Source: Bin5 sp009843665
GTDB taxonomy: Bacteria; Chloroflexota; Anaerolineae; Caldilineales; Caldilineaceae
Direction: 5' to 3'
Assembly: GCA_965220285.1 (NCBI GenBank)
Contig: OZ244818.1
Span: 186,001-250,000 of the forward strand
DNA: 64,000 bases
How positions within the stretch are numbered: the first letter of the stretch is position 1; the number at the start of each line of letters is the position of its first letter. Below, one piece after another: positions 8,701-16,842 of this stretch. Below the pieces are notes generated by a model. The model was not told the DNA's origin, did not search any database, and saw only the letters and a program-made list of their open reading frames with translations. The translations under genes were made by a program, and so were the position numbers.

Positions 8701-9528
8701 CTACCAAGCCAACTGTTCGCTGCGATGCATTTCGATAACCTGCGTACCATCGACGTCGACCCAGCGGCCGCACAGGTCTCCGCCCTCGCTGACGTCAAGC
8801 TGGACCGGAGAACCGTCCATGCGGAAGATGGGATGGTAGTATTTGGCGACTTTGCGGGCTTCGCCGGCGATGTAGTGGCCGATGAGGGCGCGGCGGAAGC
8901 GGTCGGCGCTGGTGTTGGGGAAACTGCCGTGGACGACCTGGCCGTTGAAGAAGACGACGTCGCCGGGCTTCATAATGACGGGTTGGGCGTCCACGTCTTC
9001 GGGCAGGTCTACGGTGACGTCGGTGAAGCTCTGGGTTGTGTCGGCTTCGGCGGTGCAGAGGAGGGGCCAGGCGTGGCTGTCGGGGACCATGCGGAGGCAG
9101 CCGTTTTCTTCTTCGCAGTTGTCGAGAGCGAGCCAGGCGGCGATGCAAGTGCCGGGCTGGACGCGCAGGTAGTGCTGGTCCTGATGCAGGGCCTGGCCGC
9201 GGGCGCCGGGAGGCTTGAAGTAGAGCATGGTCTGCACGGCGAAGGGTTCGCGTCCGAGCATATCGGTCATGCAAGCATTCAGGCGGCTGTCCAGCATCCA
9301 GTCCCAGCTGAGTTTATCCCAGCGGTGCATGTGGATCATGCGTGGGTATTTCTTGAGCGGGTCGTTGCTGTCGTTGTCGACACCGGCGGAGTCGCCGGGG
9401 TAGGAGCCGGCGGCTCTCAGGTCCATGAAGTGCTGGCGGAAGCCCCGGACCTCGTCATCAGAAAAGAGACCGGGGACATTCAGGAAGCCCTGGTTATCGA
9501 ATTGGGTCTTCTGTTCTGTTGTCAGCAT
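8701..9528 (-). CDS. Phytanoyl-CoA dioxygenase (PhyH) family protein
   Basis: A 275-aa Fe(II)/2-oxoglutarate-dependent oxygenase. The metal facial triad is visible as H115-x-D117 (ALHQDQHY) and a distal His near 200 (NGQVVHGS), with an Arg around 210-213 for 2-oxoglutarate. PhyH-family proteins hydroxylate varied small molecules, so phytanoyl-CoA itself need not be the substrate. It lies about 110 bp upstream of the sulfatase on the same strand and could be the first gene of the cluster. The start ATG at 9528 has only a weak GAGAA upstream. Confidence 0.85.
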   Translation of the reverse strand: MLTTEQKTQFDNQGFLNVPGLFSDDEVRGFRQHFMDLRAAGSYPGDSAGVDNDSNDPLKKYPRMIHMHRWDKLSWDWMLDSRLNACMTDMLGREPFAVQTMLYFKPPGARGQALHQDQHYLRVQPGTCIAAWLALDNCEEENGCLRMVPDSHAWPLLCTAEADTTQSFTDVTVDLPEDVDAQPVIMKPGDVVFFNGQVVHGSFPNTSADRFRRALIGHYIAGEARKVAKYYHPIFRMDGSPVQLDVSEGGDLCGRWVDVDGTQVIEMHRSEQLAW

Positions 9529-9904
9529 ATGTATTGTTCTCGCGGTGCAGTCAATGTCAAGGATTAAGGAACTGGAAAAAGGCTATTTCGGTTCGTGTGC
9601 GTCCTGGTGCTGGGTCTCCGGTGCCGAACGGGCCATTACATTGGGAAGACAGTAGTTGAAGTTGGAGTCGCGGCCAATTCTACTGATTTTTCGGGTTTGT
9701 GCAAGGTTTGCAGGAAGGCGGGTGGGATCCCGGGTATTGGGTGTTCTTTGTCTGAATCAGGATTTCCAGGATTGAAGAGGATTTGCAGGATGGCAAGCCA
9801 TCGTGTGTTGTCTGCAGGACGGGGACCTCTGCGCCGGATGAGAAATTCTGCCGGAAGTGCTGTCAACTGCTTCGTTTACTGAATTGAGGCCTTTGTGCCG
9901 CGAC
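9529..9904. other. Gene-free stretch with a short degenerate repeat
   Basis: No convincing gene is seen in either strand. At 9751-9795 the pattern AATCAGGATTTCCAGGATTGAAG...GGATTTGCAGGAT resembles a dispersed intergenic sequence I have seen in many bacterial genomes; no second clear copy occurs in this window. A TTGACA lies upstream of the PhyH gene on the minus strand but lacks a well-placed -10. Confidence 0.35.
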
Positions 9905-10192
9905 TCATTCTTTGCCGGAGTCAGGAAATATATGTTCATGGAGTGTGGTGACGAGGCCGAATCCGAGGGCGAAGGCCAACATGAGTGCTATTCCCGATTG
10001 CTCAAGGAATAGTTCAAAGGCAATAGAGGTGACAGATAGGATGAGGAAGGCCAAAAACAGCCTTAACTTCATGGGCACTGCGTCCATGCGGTCGAATATC
10101 TTTTCGATAAATCTGCCCACGACAAGCCCGACGAAGCCACCGAGTATGAAGGAGAAGAGAATCGAAGTTAAATCGATTGCGGTGAAGCTCAT
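9905..10192 (-). CDS. Small membrane protein of unknown function
   Basis: A 95-aa protein with three hydrophobic stretches (about residues 8-27, 42-62 and 66-84). The first contains a glycine-rich GGFVGLVVGRF motif and is followed by a charged loop (EKIFDRMDA). The C-terminus HEHIFPDSGKE is polar. I do not recognise a family. It stands alone, flanked by gene-free DNA, with no clear ribosome-binding site. Consistent membrane topology argues that it is a real gene rather than a chance ORF. Confidence 0.5.
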   Translation of the reverse strand: MSFTAIDLTSILFSFILGGFVGLVVGRFIEKIFDRMDAVPMKLRLFLAFLILSVTSIAFELFLEQSGIALMLAFALGFGLVTTLHEHIFPDSGKE

Positions 10193-10221
10193 CGTGTATT
10201 TGTAGCTACTAAGCCATGATC

Positions 10222-10557
10222 TGTGTGCGCTGTGTGCGGTCTGCCTGGGCGGAAAGTAACGTCCGTATTTCCGTAGGGGACTCTCGATGGTCTTTGCGGT
10301 GAACTTTGGGCATATCTAGGAACTGCCTCGCCTGCCTTGCCTGCGCCGGGACATAGTCGAAATCTGCCAAGTGGGGAGATGGGGGGAAGCCCGGTCGCAG
10401 CGGGTCGTCAAGGTCATATTGCCACACACTCGCTGCGGCGGGAGGTTTAGGGGGGGGCGTTGCGGGGGCGGAGCCCCCGCACAAGGGAGGGCCGAATAGG
10501 CCCGACCGCCCAAAACTGCAGTAGTCAGTGATCAGTGGTCAGTGGTCAGTGAAAGCG
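10222..10557 (+). repeat. Dispersed double-hairpin repeat, copy 1
   Basis: About 335 bp homologous to copy 3 (51666-51995) and partly to copy 2 (29548-29682). The conserved core (10458-10557) contains hairpin A, GCGGGGGC-GGA-GCCCCCGC (10462-10480), and hairpin B, GGGCC-GAATA-GGCCC (10489-10503). It ends with several CAGTGGT units. The left part shares GTGCGGTCTGCCTGG and GAACTGCCTCGCCTGCCTTG-like blocks with copy 3. It carries no ORF and lies in a gap between minus-strand genes. Confidence 0.8.
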
Positions 10558-10748
10558 GCGAATAGAGGAGGATAGGTGTAGAGGGGAGAAAGGAGAGAGA
10601 AACACCTTCGTCGAATAGAATCATGAGGGTCAATTGGCGAGGACTTAGCTGTTACGAGAAGCCTGTTTTGTCGTTTCTGTTTGTGCAGGAAAACAGGAGG
10701 GAACTATTGCAGCGTGGATGCGATGGGTGAAGTAGGCCTGATCGTCTG

Positions 10749-11774
10749 TCAGATGCCTTCGTCTTCTTCGGGAGTTTCCGGCCCCGATTCATCTGGGTCC
10801 GGCTCAGCTACCTGGAGACGCCATGAAGGTGGCAAGAGCTCTTCGAGCTGTGAGGGCAAGTCGGGGGGGTCGTAGCCGAGGTCGTAGGCGCGGGTGCTGT
10901 CGAGGGCGACGTTGGCTGAACGGGCGGCGAGAAAGGGAGCCTGCAAAAGGCCGGCGTAGGAGTCCAGGACGCTGATGGGAACTGCCAATTGCTCGTTCAG
11001 TCCGAGGATGCGGAGGGTGAGCAGGCCAAGCTCGTAGAGGCTGATTTGGTCGCGGCCACCCAGGTGGAGGCGGCCGACTACGCGATCGATTTCGGCGATA
11101 TTGACATCGTCTTCGAAGCCGCTGCCGGCGATTTGGAGGAGGCCTTGGGCGGCAACGTGTGCGCTAACGGGGGAGCGGATGGCATCGCCGAAGAGGGTGA
11201 CTTCCTGCTCGGCGCGGAATGCCGCGACCAGCTGGCGGTAGAAGCTTTCTCTCCCGAGAAGGGAGTAGCCGATGAGGAGGGGAAGGCGAGTGATGGCGGC
11301 GTCGGCGTAGGCTGCCAAGATCCCTTCTTCAGCCAGGGCGCGGTGTTCTGCAAAGACGTTGATGGGCGTGGGGGGATCGTCCTCGGCGTAGGGGGCGTTT
11401 GAGCCGTCAAAGACGAGGTCGGTGGAGGTGAAGAGGAAGGGGATTTCACCGTCGCCACAAAGGGCGGCGAGGTCGATTGCGGCGTTGAGGTTGATTCGTT
11501 GTGATTCGTCCGGATACTTTTCGCAGTAGTCGAGGTCGGTGATGGCTGCGGTATGGATGACGGCGGCGGGCTGCACGTCCGCCATCATGGCTTTGGTCTC
11601 GCTGTAGTCGTTGAGATCGATGCGACCGTGGTCGATGTTGCCGAAGAAATACTGGGCCTGGCGACGGGTCGTCCTGAGGTAGGTACCGACAGGATGCCAG
11701 TTTTCCTGGGCGGCACGGAGTATGTGGGAACCGAGGAGTCCGGTTGCGCCGGTGATGAGGAGTTTTGGCGGCAT
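10749..11774 (-). CDS. RmlD-like extended SDR (dTDP-4-dehydrorhamnose reductase family), altered active site
   Basis: A 341-aa NAD(P)-binding Rossmann protein. The dinucleotide motif is ITGATGLLGSH (about residues 7-17), and the RmlD-type blocks VIHTAAITDLDYCE and FTSTDLVFDG follow. Where active RmlD has a Y-x-x-x-K motif (typically VYGxSK), this protein reads VFAEHR, so both the catalytic Tyr and Lys are replaced. It may be a non-catalytic NAD(P)-binding protein or use other chemistry. The C-terminus is acidic (DPDESGPETPEEDEG). It begins one base after the D-aminopeptidase stop, so the two are translated from one message. Confidence 0.75.
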   Translation of the reverse strand: MPPKLLITGATGLLGSHILRAAQENWHPVGTYLRTTRRQAQYFFGNIDHGRIDLNDYSETKAMMADVQPAAVIHTAAITDLDYCEKYPDESQRINLNAAIDLAALCGDGEIPFLFTSTDLVFDGSNAPYAEDDPPTPINVFAEHRALAEEGILAAYADAAITRLPLLIGYSLLGRESFYRQLVAAFRAEQEVTLFGDAIRSPVSAHVAAQGLLQIAGSGFEDDVNIAEIDRVVGRLHLGGRDQISLYELGLLTLRILGLNEQLAVPISVLDSYAGLLQAPFLAARSANVALDSTRAYDLGYDPPDLPSQLEELLPPSWRLQVAEPDPDESGPETPEEDEGI

Positions 11775-11775
11775 G

Positions 11776-12588
11776 TCACCAGTGCCAGATCTGATTCCAG
11801 GCGGCCAGCCAGTCGTCGCCGACGCTGCGGACGGTGTATGGCGGCTCCAGTGTTACGCCGGGGCGGCCGCGGAAGGTGTCGAGGTTTTCGGGGCTGCCTA
11901 CTTCGAAGGTGATTGTCGTGGGCCTGCTAAGCTGATATGGAGGCACGGCGCCGAGGTCCGACAGGGCCTGGCGAGCGCCTTCTTCGATCATCTGGCGGGC
12001 GCGTTGCGGTGGTATGTGGCGGGCGGCGTAGCGGGATAGTCCCTTCTTCACGGCGACGGTGGTGAGGCCCTCGCCGAGGAGTTGGGTGGATTCGCGGCAT
12101 ACGGCCTCGTCGCCGGTCACGAGGAGGACGGGAGCGTTGTAGAAGCCGCAGGCGGCGGCGTTGACACCGACCTCGCCGACGGCCTGGCCGTTGAACCAGA
12201 GATGGCGCCAGAGCACGGTTGAGATTGTGTGGCTGAGGACGCCGTCGGCGGTGCCGGCCTTGGCGTGCATGCCGACGAGGAGTACGGCATCGCAGCCGGC
12301 TTCAAGGGTGTCAGTGTAATGGCTCCAGGTGTGGCCGGCGACCCATTCGCAGCGGGTATCGAGGAGTTCGGGGACGAGTGAGTTAAAAGTCCAGGGTCCG
12401 CCGGCGCCGTGGCAGTCGACGACGACGATTTCGGTGGCACCGGCGGCGGCTGCGCCGCGGACGGCGGCGTTAATCTCCTCGGTATAGAGGCGCCGGCCCT
12501 CTTCGTACATTGGTTTGCCGCCGTTTACCTGGTCCCAGGCGATAATGCCGCTTACACCTTCCATGTCGGTCATGATCTGAACGCGCAC
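11776..12588 (-). CDS. M55-family D-aminopeptidase (DppA-like)
   Basis: I chose the GTG at 12588 because AAGGAG sits 7 bp upstream; it gives VRVQIMTDMEGVSG and 270 residues, the usual DppA size. A longer frame reaching 12717 lacks such support. Family features are the MTDMEGVSG metal-binding start, VVDCHG, GHTWSHY, LLVGMHAKAGTADGVLSHT (the catalytic His) and GEVGVNAAACG. DppA is a zinc peptidase that forms ring-shaped decamers and hydrolyses D-amino-acid dipeptides. The following RmlD-like gene starts one base after the stop. It is probably cytoplasmic, as there is no signal peptide. Confidence 0.88.
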   Translation of the reverse strand: MRVQIMTDMEGVSGIIAWDQVNGGKPMYEEGRRLYTEEINAAVRGAAAAGATEIVVVDCHGAGGPWTFNSLVPELLDTRCEWVAGHTWSHYTDTLEAGCDAVLLVGMHAKAGTADGVLSHTISTVLWRHLWFNGQAVGEVGVNAAACGFYNAPVLLVTGDEAVCRESTQLLGEGLTTVAVKKGLSRYAARHIPPQRARQMIEEGARQALSDLGAVPPYQLSRPTTITFEVGSPENLDTFRGRPGVTLEPPYTVRSVGDDWLAAWNQIWHW

Positions 12589-12739
12589 GGGCTTTCTCCT
12601 TGGCGAGGAATCGCGGAAGTAAATGACGCGAAGCAGCCCGGTGGCTTGCGCTCCCGGACTGCATAGGACGTTTATTGTTGGCGGACATGCCGGAGGAAGG
12701 GCGACTGTGCGCGCCACGCCGTTTTGGGTCTGGCGGTCG

Positions 12740-13336
12740 TTAGTCGGCGGCCTCGCTCATTTCGGGTTGCATTGCGACCGGGAACGGCCAGTCGGTTGAG
12801 ATACGTTCCTCTTCTTCCAAGGCGCGTGCTTCGGCTTCGCGGCGGTCGCGAATAGCACGGGCGATGGCGTCGTCGACGCTCCGTTCGGTGAGTTCCCAGG
12901 ACTGTTCGAGCGCGAGGGCGAGCTCTGTAATGAGCAGTGTACGTGCTTCAAAGAGCGCTTCCTTGTCGGCTTCCGTCAGGTATTTGGAGTTTTCGCGCCA
13001 GGCCAGGTCACGGACTGCGGCGGCGACCTGTTTGGGATAGCCCGAATGGATCTGCTTTTCGATGGCGTTGCGCCGCACTCTGAACTCGTCAGGCAGGTCG
13101 AGAGGATGTGTTTCAAGCGTTTCGAAAACGCCGGCGATAAGGGCGACCGGCATGACTGGGCGTACGCCGGTTTGATCGATTCGCCTCACGGGCACGTGAA
13201 CGGTGAGACGATTATGTATGAACTCGATTACGTAGTAGCGCTGGAAACCTTTGACCAGTTCCTTTTCCTGGAAGGCGACGATTTTGCCTGCGCCGTGGGA
13301 CGGGTGGATTATGCTCTGCCCAATGTTGAAGCCCAT
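12740..13336 (-). CDS. CarD/CdnL-like transcription regulator
   Basis: The ATG at 13336 (MGFNIGQSIIHPSHGAG) has GGAGA a few bases upstream and yields 198 residues; the 294-residue longer frame adds low-complexity sequence and is rejected. The N-terminal RNA-polymerase-interaction domain (about residues 1-70) has the CarD signature of a basic VIHP-x-HGAGKI start and RYYVIEF...LTVHVP strands. The C-terminal helical domain (about 75-170) includes DLAWRENSKYLTEADKEALFEA. CarD-family proteins bind the RNAP beta subunit and stabilise open complexes at rRNA and other promoters. It stands alone, with 754 bp of non-coding DNA upstream. Confidence 0.88.
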   Translation of the reverse strand: MGFNIGQSIIHPSHGAGKIVAFQEKELVKGFQRYYVIEFIHNRLTVHVPVRRIDQTGVRPVMPVALIAGVFETLETHPLDLPDEFRVRRNAIEKQIHSGYPKQVAAAVRDLAWRENSKYLTEADKEALFEARTLLITELALALEQSWELTERSVDDAIARAIRDRREAEARALEEEERISTDWPFPVAMQPEMSEAAD

Positions 13337-14090
13337 CTGAAGCTCTCCGTTCGCTTGATTGTCGGCTTCTGCACCTTTGGGAACACATTTCGCCGACCTG
13401 GCCTCAGGCGAGGCGGCGAAGCAACGTTTCAAATGCTCGTAACCAGCGCCGTTGCTGCCCCGAGGCAAATCCGATTGGAATTGAGTTAGTGCGACTGCCG
13501 CCTGCAGTTCGAACAGTTGGACGGCGACAGTTGCTATGGCGGCAAGAATATGGGCTGCCGCACGCCGTTTTGGCGGGCCATCATTGGCCCCGGTCGGAGA
13601 CCCGAAGAAAGTCACAGAGGCCAATCGTCGGGCCGTTCAGGATCCTGAATCCGGGGACTTCAGGACTTCAAATCTTAACACGATCCAGGCGGCTTTTCAA
13701 TGAATTTCCGAGGTTTGTCCGGGCGAAAAAGTTCGGACCAACGGGCGTTGGGACAGGGGCGCAAATACTCTGGTGGGAATGTAGTTTTCGGTGCGCAAAG
13801 AGGCGATATCAGGCGCGCGAAGGGGCTTTCATACGTTCTTGATGATTTCTGTGTGATTTGCCTACGATCGATCTACGCAGAGTTTGGGGCAAGTTTTGAG
13901 GGGATTGAGCGCACGATTTTAGACCAATTCTGGACATTGTTGCGTCTTGTTTATTCTGCCTGTTTCTTTGACGGAGAAGCTCAATGTGCAATGGCCGGGC
14001 GGGCACATTGGGCAGGATTTGCAAGGCGCGGAAGCGGGGAAAAGGGACTTGCAGCGAGGAGAGCGTGCAACTGAATGCCGGTCAGTCAGT
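13337..14090. other. Gene-free stretch upstream of the carD-like gene
   Basis: About 750 bp in which I find no ORF with family-like composition or a good ribosome-binding site. The 60-120 residue frames here are Arg/Pro/Ser-rich chance ORFs. It may carry the promoter for the CarD-like gene, but no clear -35/-10 pair was found. An inexact CAGGATCCTGAATCC...TTCAGGACTTC palindrome-like stretch occurs near 13640-13670. Confidence 0.4.
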
Positions 14091-14705
14091 TCACATCATC
14101 TGGTATCCGTGCCAGAGGATAAAGGTAGCGAGGCCGCGCCAGGGACGCCAGTTGTCGGCCATTTCGTCCAACTCCTGGCGTGAAGGGCGGGCAGCCAAGC
14201 CCTTCACCTTCTGGGCGCCGACGATGATGCCGAGGTCGCTAGCGGGCCAGGCGTCGGTGCGGCGGAGGGCGAACAGCAGATAGATTTCGGCGCTCCAAGG
14301 ACCGATGCCGGGAAGAGCGGTGAGTGCTGCGCGAACTTCGTCATCTTCACGCGCGGCAAGGAGGTCGAGTTCGAGGCGTCCTTCGAGAATGGCAGAGGCG
14401 AGCTCGCGGCCGTAGCGGCTCTTCTGGCGGCTGAAGCCGATGGCGCGGAGGGCATCGTCGTCCAGGGACTGGAAGCTGGCCGGTTCCGGAGGTCCAATGG
14501 CGTCGCAGAGGCGCTGGTAGGTGGAGGCTGCGGATGAACGGGAGACCTGCTGTCCGAGGATGATCTTCAGGAGGGTAGGAAAGCCGGGGGCCTGGCTGCG
14601 GAGATTTGGGGGTCCATGTTCGGTCAAGACCCTGGCGAGGTCGGCATCCTGTGCCGACAGGAACTGCAGGCCTTCGTTGAGCGTGTCCTGGCTAAGAGTT
14701 TTCAT
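14091..14705 (-). CDS. DNA-3-methyladenine glycosylase II (AlkA-type, HhH-GPD)
   Basis: From the ATG at 14705 (MKTLSQDTLNEG; AGAGG about 11 bp upstream) it has 204 residues, matching the short bacterial AlkA/Mag1-like enzymes that lack the N-terminal domain. The helix-hairpin-helix motif LPGIGPWSAEIYLL is followed by the Gly/Pro region and the catalytic Asp in WPASDLGII. KIILGQQVSRSSAASTYQRL is the conserved first helix. It removes N3-methyladenine and related alkylated bases in base-excision repair. Upstream residues in the longer frame to 14786 look non-coding. It follows the hydantoinase gene by about 140 bp. Confidence 0.9.
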   Translation of the reverse strand: MKTLSQDTLNEGLQFLSAQDADLARVLTEHGPPNLRSQAPGFPTLLKIILGQQVSRSSAASTYQRLCDAIGPPEPASFQSLDDDALRAIGFSRQKSRYGRELASAILEGRLELDLLAAREDDEVRAALTALPGIGPWSAEIYLLFALRRTDAWPASDLGIIVGAQKVKGLAARPSRQELDEMADNWRPWRGLATFILWHGYQMM

Positions 14706-14846
14706 GTCAGTTCGGACCTCTTTCCGATCAGGAGGTTCTTTGGTATATGCGAGTATTGCCCGGTGTTGCCCAGTGTTGCATTGCATTCGTCAGGATAGCG
14801 TTTTGTTGGCTCGTTGACCTCGAAGTGGTGCGGCGAGGGTTGGGAG

Positions 14847-16211
14847 CTAAGAGTTCAGGTCGCGGTTCTGATAGCAGCCTTGGCCTGGCTTGCCGACAAA
14901 CATTTCGTCACGCACGATTTCCATTCCTCTCAACAGAACGGTACGGGGCCAGCCCACGACGTCAAGGCCTTCGTAAGGGGTCCAACCGGCTGCTTCGTTC
15001 AAGTGGCCGGCGCGAATCGTCATTTTCCTTTTGGGGTCGAAAATGACGATGTCGGCGTCGTAGCCGGGCAGCAGAGCACCTTTGCGGTACAGGCCCATGC
15101 GGCGGGCCGGGGCGGTGCAACAGGCTGAAACCCAGGCGGTCAGGGGAAGGTCGCGTTCGTTTACGCCGAAGTGATGGACGAGAGCCAGGCGCGCTTCGAT
15201 GCCGGGCAGTCCGCCGGGCACGTCGGCAAATGAGGATTGCTGTTTCTCGCTACGGGTCCAGGGACAGTGATCGGTGCTTACGATGTCGATGGAGCCATCG
15301 TGCAGGGCTCGCCAGAGGGCATCCTGGTCTGCAGGACTACGGAGGGGTGGGGCGCAGACGTAAAGGTGGCCATCGCTGGCGGCCAGATGTTCGGAGGCGG
15401 TCAGGAGAAGGTAGTGGGGGCAGGTTTCGGCGGTGATGTCGAGGGCGCGCTGGCGGGAGGCGGCGACCTGGGCGAGGGATTCGGCGGCGCCGACATGGAA
15501 GATATGAAGCGGGCATCCGGCCAGGGCAGCGATTTCGGCGGCGCGCTGGACAGCGCTGGCTTCGAGGTTGGCGGGGCGGGTACGTTCGTGCCAGATCGGT
15601 TCGTGGTGGCCTGCGGCAATGGCGTCGGCGCGGAGTTGATCGAGAAGCGGTCCGGTCTCGCTGTGGAGAACGACGCCTCCTCCGGCGGAGGCGACGGCGC
15701 GCATGGTTCTGAGCAGGGCTACGTCGTCAAGCTGCATGCGGTCATAGGCCTGGTAGAGCTTGAAGGTGGCGCAGCCGGCGGCAACGGCAGCGGGGAGGTC
15801 GTGCAAGCGGTCCTCTGCGGCGGCGTGCCAAGTAGGGATGGTCATGTGGAGGCCGTAGTCTATGGCAACGCGGCCGCCGGCCTCTGATCTGCGGGCGCGG
15901 AGAGCCTCCATCAAAGGTTGCTCGGGCTGGGGGTCGGTGAAGTCGACGACTGTCGTGGTCCCGCCGCAGGCAGCGGCCACGGTGCCAGTTTCAAAGCTGT
16001 CGGTGCTGGTGCGGCCGCCCAGCTGCATCTGCAGATGGACGTGGCAGTCGACGCCTCCTGGGATGACGTAGCAGCCGGAGGCGTCGATCGAGCGGTCTGC
16101 GTTCAGCTGCGCGCCGATGGCTGCGATGCGGTCCTGGTCGACGGCCAGATCTGCGAAGATGGGGCCGGCGGGCGTGATGAGCTGCCCGTGCCTGATTACC
16201 AGGTCATGCAT
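14847..16211 (-). CDS. Dihydropyrimidinase / D-hydantoinase-type amidohydrolase
   Basis: A 454-aa metal-dependent cyclic amidase. The first metal pair is in GGVDCHVHLQMQ (about 53-64), the bridging carboxylated Lys in TFKLYQAYDR (about 150), later His ligands in VLHSE and IFHVGAAES, and the Asp in STDHCPW (about 315). These match dihydropyrimidinase rather than dihydroorotase. It opens 5,6-dihydropyrimidine or 5-substituted hydantoin rings. Its start overlaps the nitroreductase stop by 8 bp, so the two genes are translationally coupled. No carbamoylase partner is seen nearby. Confidence 0.88.
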   Translation of the reverse strand: MHDLVIRHGQLITPAGPIFADLAVDQDRIAAIGAQLNADRSIDASGCYVIPGGVDCHVHLQMQLGGRTSTDSFETGTVAAACGGTTTVVDFTDPQPEQPLMEALRARRSEAGGRVAIDYGLHMTIPTWHAAAEDRLHDLPAAVAAGCATFKLYQAYDRMQLDDVALLRTMRAVASAGGGVVLHSETGPLLDQLRADAIAAGHHEPIWHERTRPANLEASAVQRAAEIAALAGCPLHIFHVGAAESLAQVAASRQRALDITAETCPHYLLLTASEHLAASDGHLYVCAPPLRSPADQDALWRALHDGSIDIVSTDHCPWTRSEKQQSSFADVPGGLPGIEARLALVHHFGVNERDLPLTAWVSACCTAPARRMGLYRKGALLPGYDADIVIFDPKRKMTIRAGHLNEAAGWTPYEGLDVVGWPRTVLLRGMEIVRDEMFVGKPGQGCYQNRDLNS

Positions 16212-16818
16212 AGTCTGGATGCGTTTGGCCCCATTTGGCGCTGAAGACCTGTTCGGAAAGGGGATTGCGGTCGCGAGGGGCCAGTTCGCGCTCGCGCATT
16301 GTTTCCGACAGGATGGAAGGATCGGCCAAGTAACCGATGGCTGCGGAGACGACCGGTTCGTACCGGTCTGGAATTTCCAACAGTTCCTGTGCCATGTCTC
16401 TGCGAAAACCTCCCATCTGATGAATATACAGTCCGCAGGACATTGCCTGAATGGAGAGGTGGGCCATGGCCTGGCCGACGTCGTAAAAGGCGTAGGTGTT
16501 GCCGCCCTTGACGTTTTCGGGTCTTGGCTCGGTTACGGCTATGAGCAAGACGGAAGCACGCTTGCCCCAGGACTTATTGGCCCCTACGAGAGTGCTCAGG
16601 ATGCGGGCAAAGCCATCGGGATCGCGATGGCGCTCGGCGATGACGAAGTGCCAGGGCTGCAGGTTACGGGAAGAGGGCGCCCAGCGGGCGGCTTCAAAGA
16701 GGCTGCCGAGGACATCGGAAGGGACGGCGCGGTCGGCAAAGGCGCGGGGGCTCCAGCGGTTGGCGAGTAGATCGACTATGGGGTAGGTGGTTGAAGCGCG
16801 CTTATCGGCTGGGTGCAC
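16204..16818 (-). CDS. Nitroreductase-family FMN oxidoreductase
   Basis: A 204-aa flavoprotein of the nitroreductase superfamily. The FMN-binding start RWSPRAFADRAVPSD (about 22-36), the AARWAPSSRNLQPWHFVIA block and the C-terminal MAHLSIQAMSCGLYIHQMGGF helix are all diagnostic. Such enzymes reduce nitroaromatics, quinones or enones with NAD(P)H as dimers. The gene lies 24 bp after the transporter-isomerase fusion and overlaps the hydantoinase by 8 bp. The physiological substrate cannot be assigned. Confidence 0.88.
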   Translation of the reverse strand: MHPADKRASTTYPIVDLLANRWSPRAFADRAVPSDVLGSLFEAARWAPSSRNLQPWHFVIAERHRDPDGFARILSTLVGANKSWGKRASVLLIAVTEPRPENVKGGNTYAFYDVGQAMAHLSIQAMSCGLYIHQMGGFRRDMAQELLEIPDRYEPVVSAAIGYLADPSILSETMRERELAPRDRNPLSEQVFSAKWGQTHPDYA

Positions 16819-16842
16819 GAATCTTCTCCTTGGAACTAAGCG

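Noticed and set aside
12589..12717. N-terminal extension of the D-aminopeptidase to 12717
   Set aside because: The extension lacks family similarity, while the GTG at 12588 has AAGGAG at 7 bp and yields the normal DppA length.
13337..13624. N-terminal extension of the CarD-like protein to 13624
   Set aside because: The added residues are low-complexity, and the ATG at 13336 begins exactly at the CarD domain with a GGAGA site.
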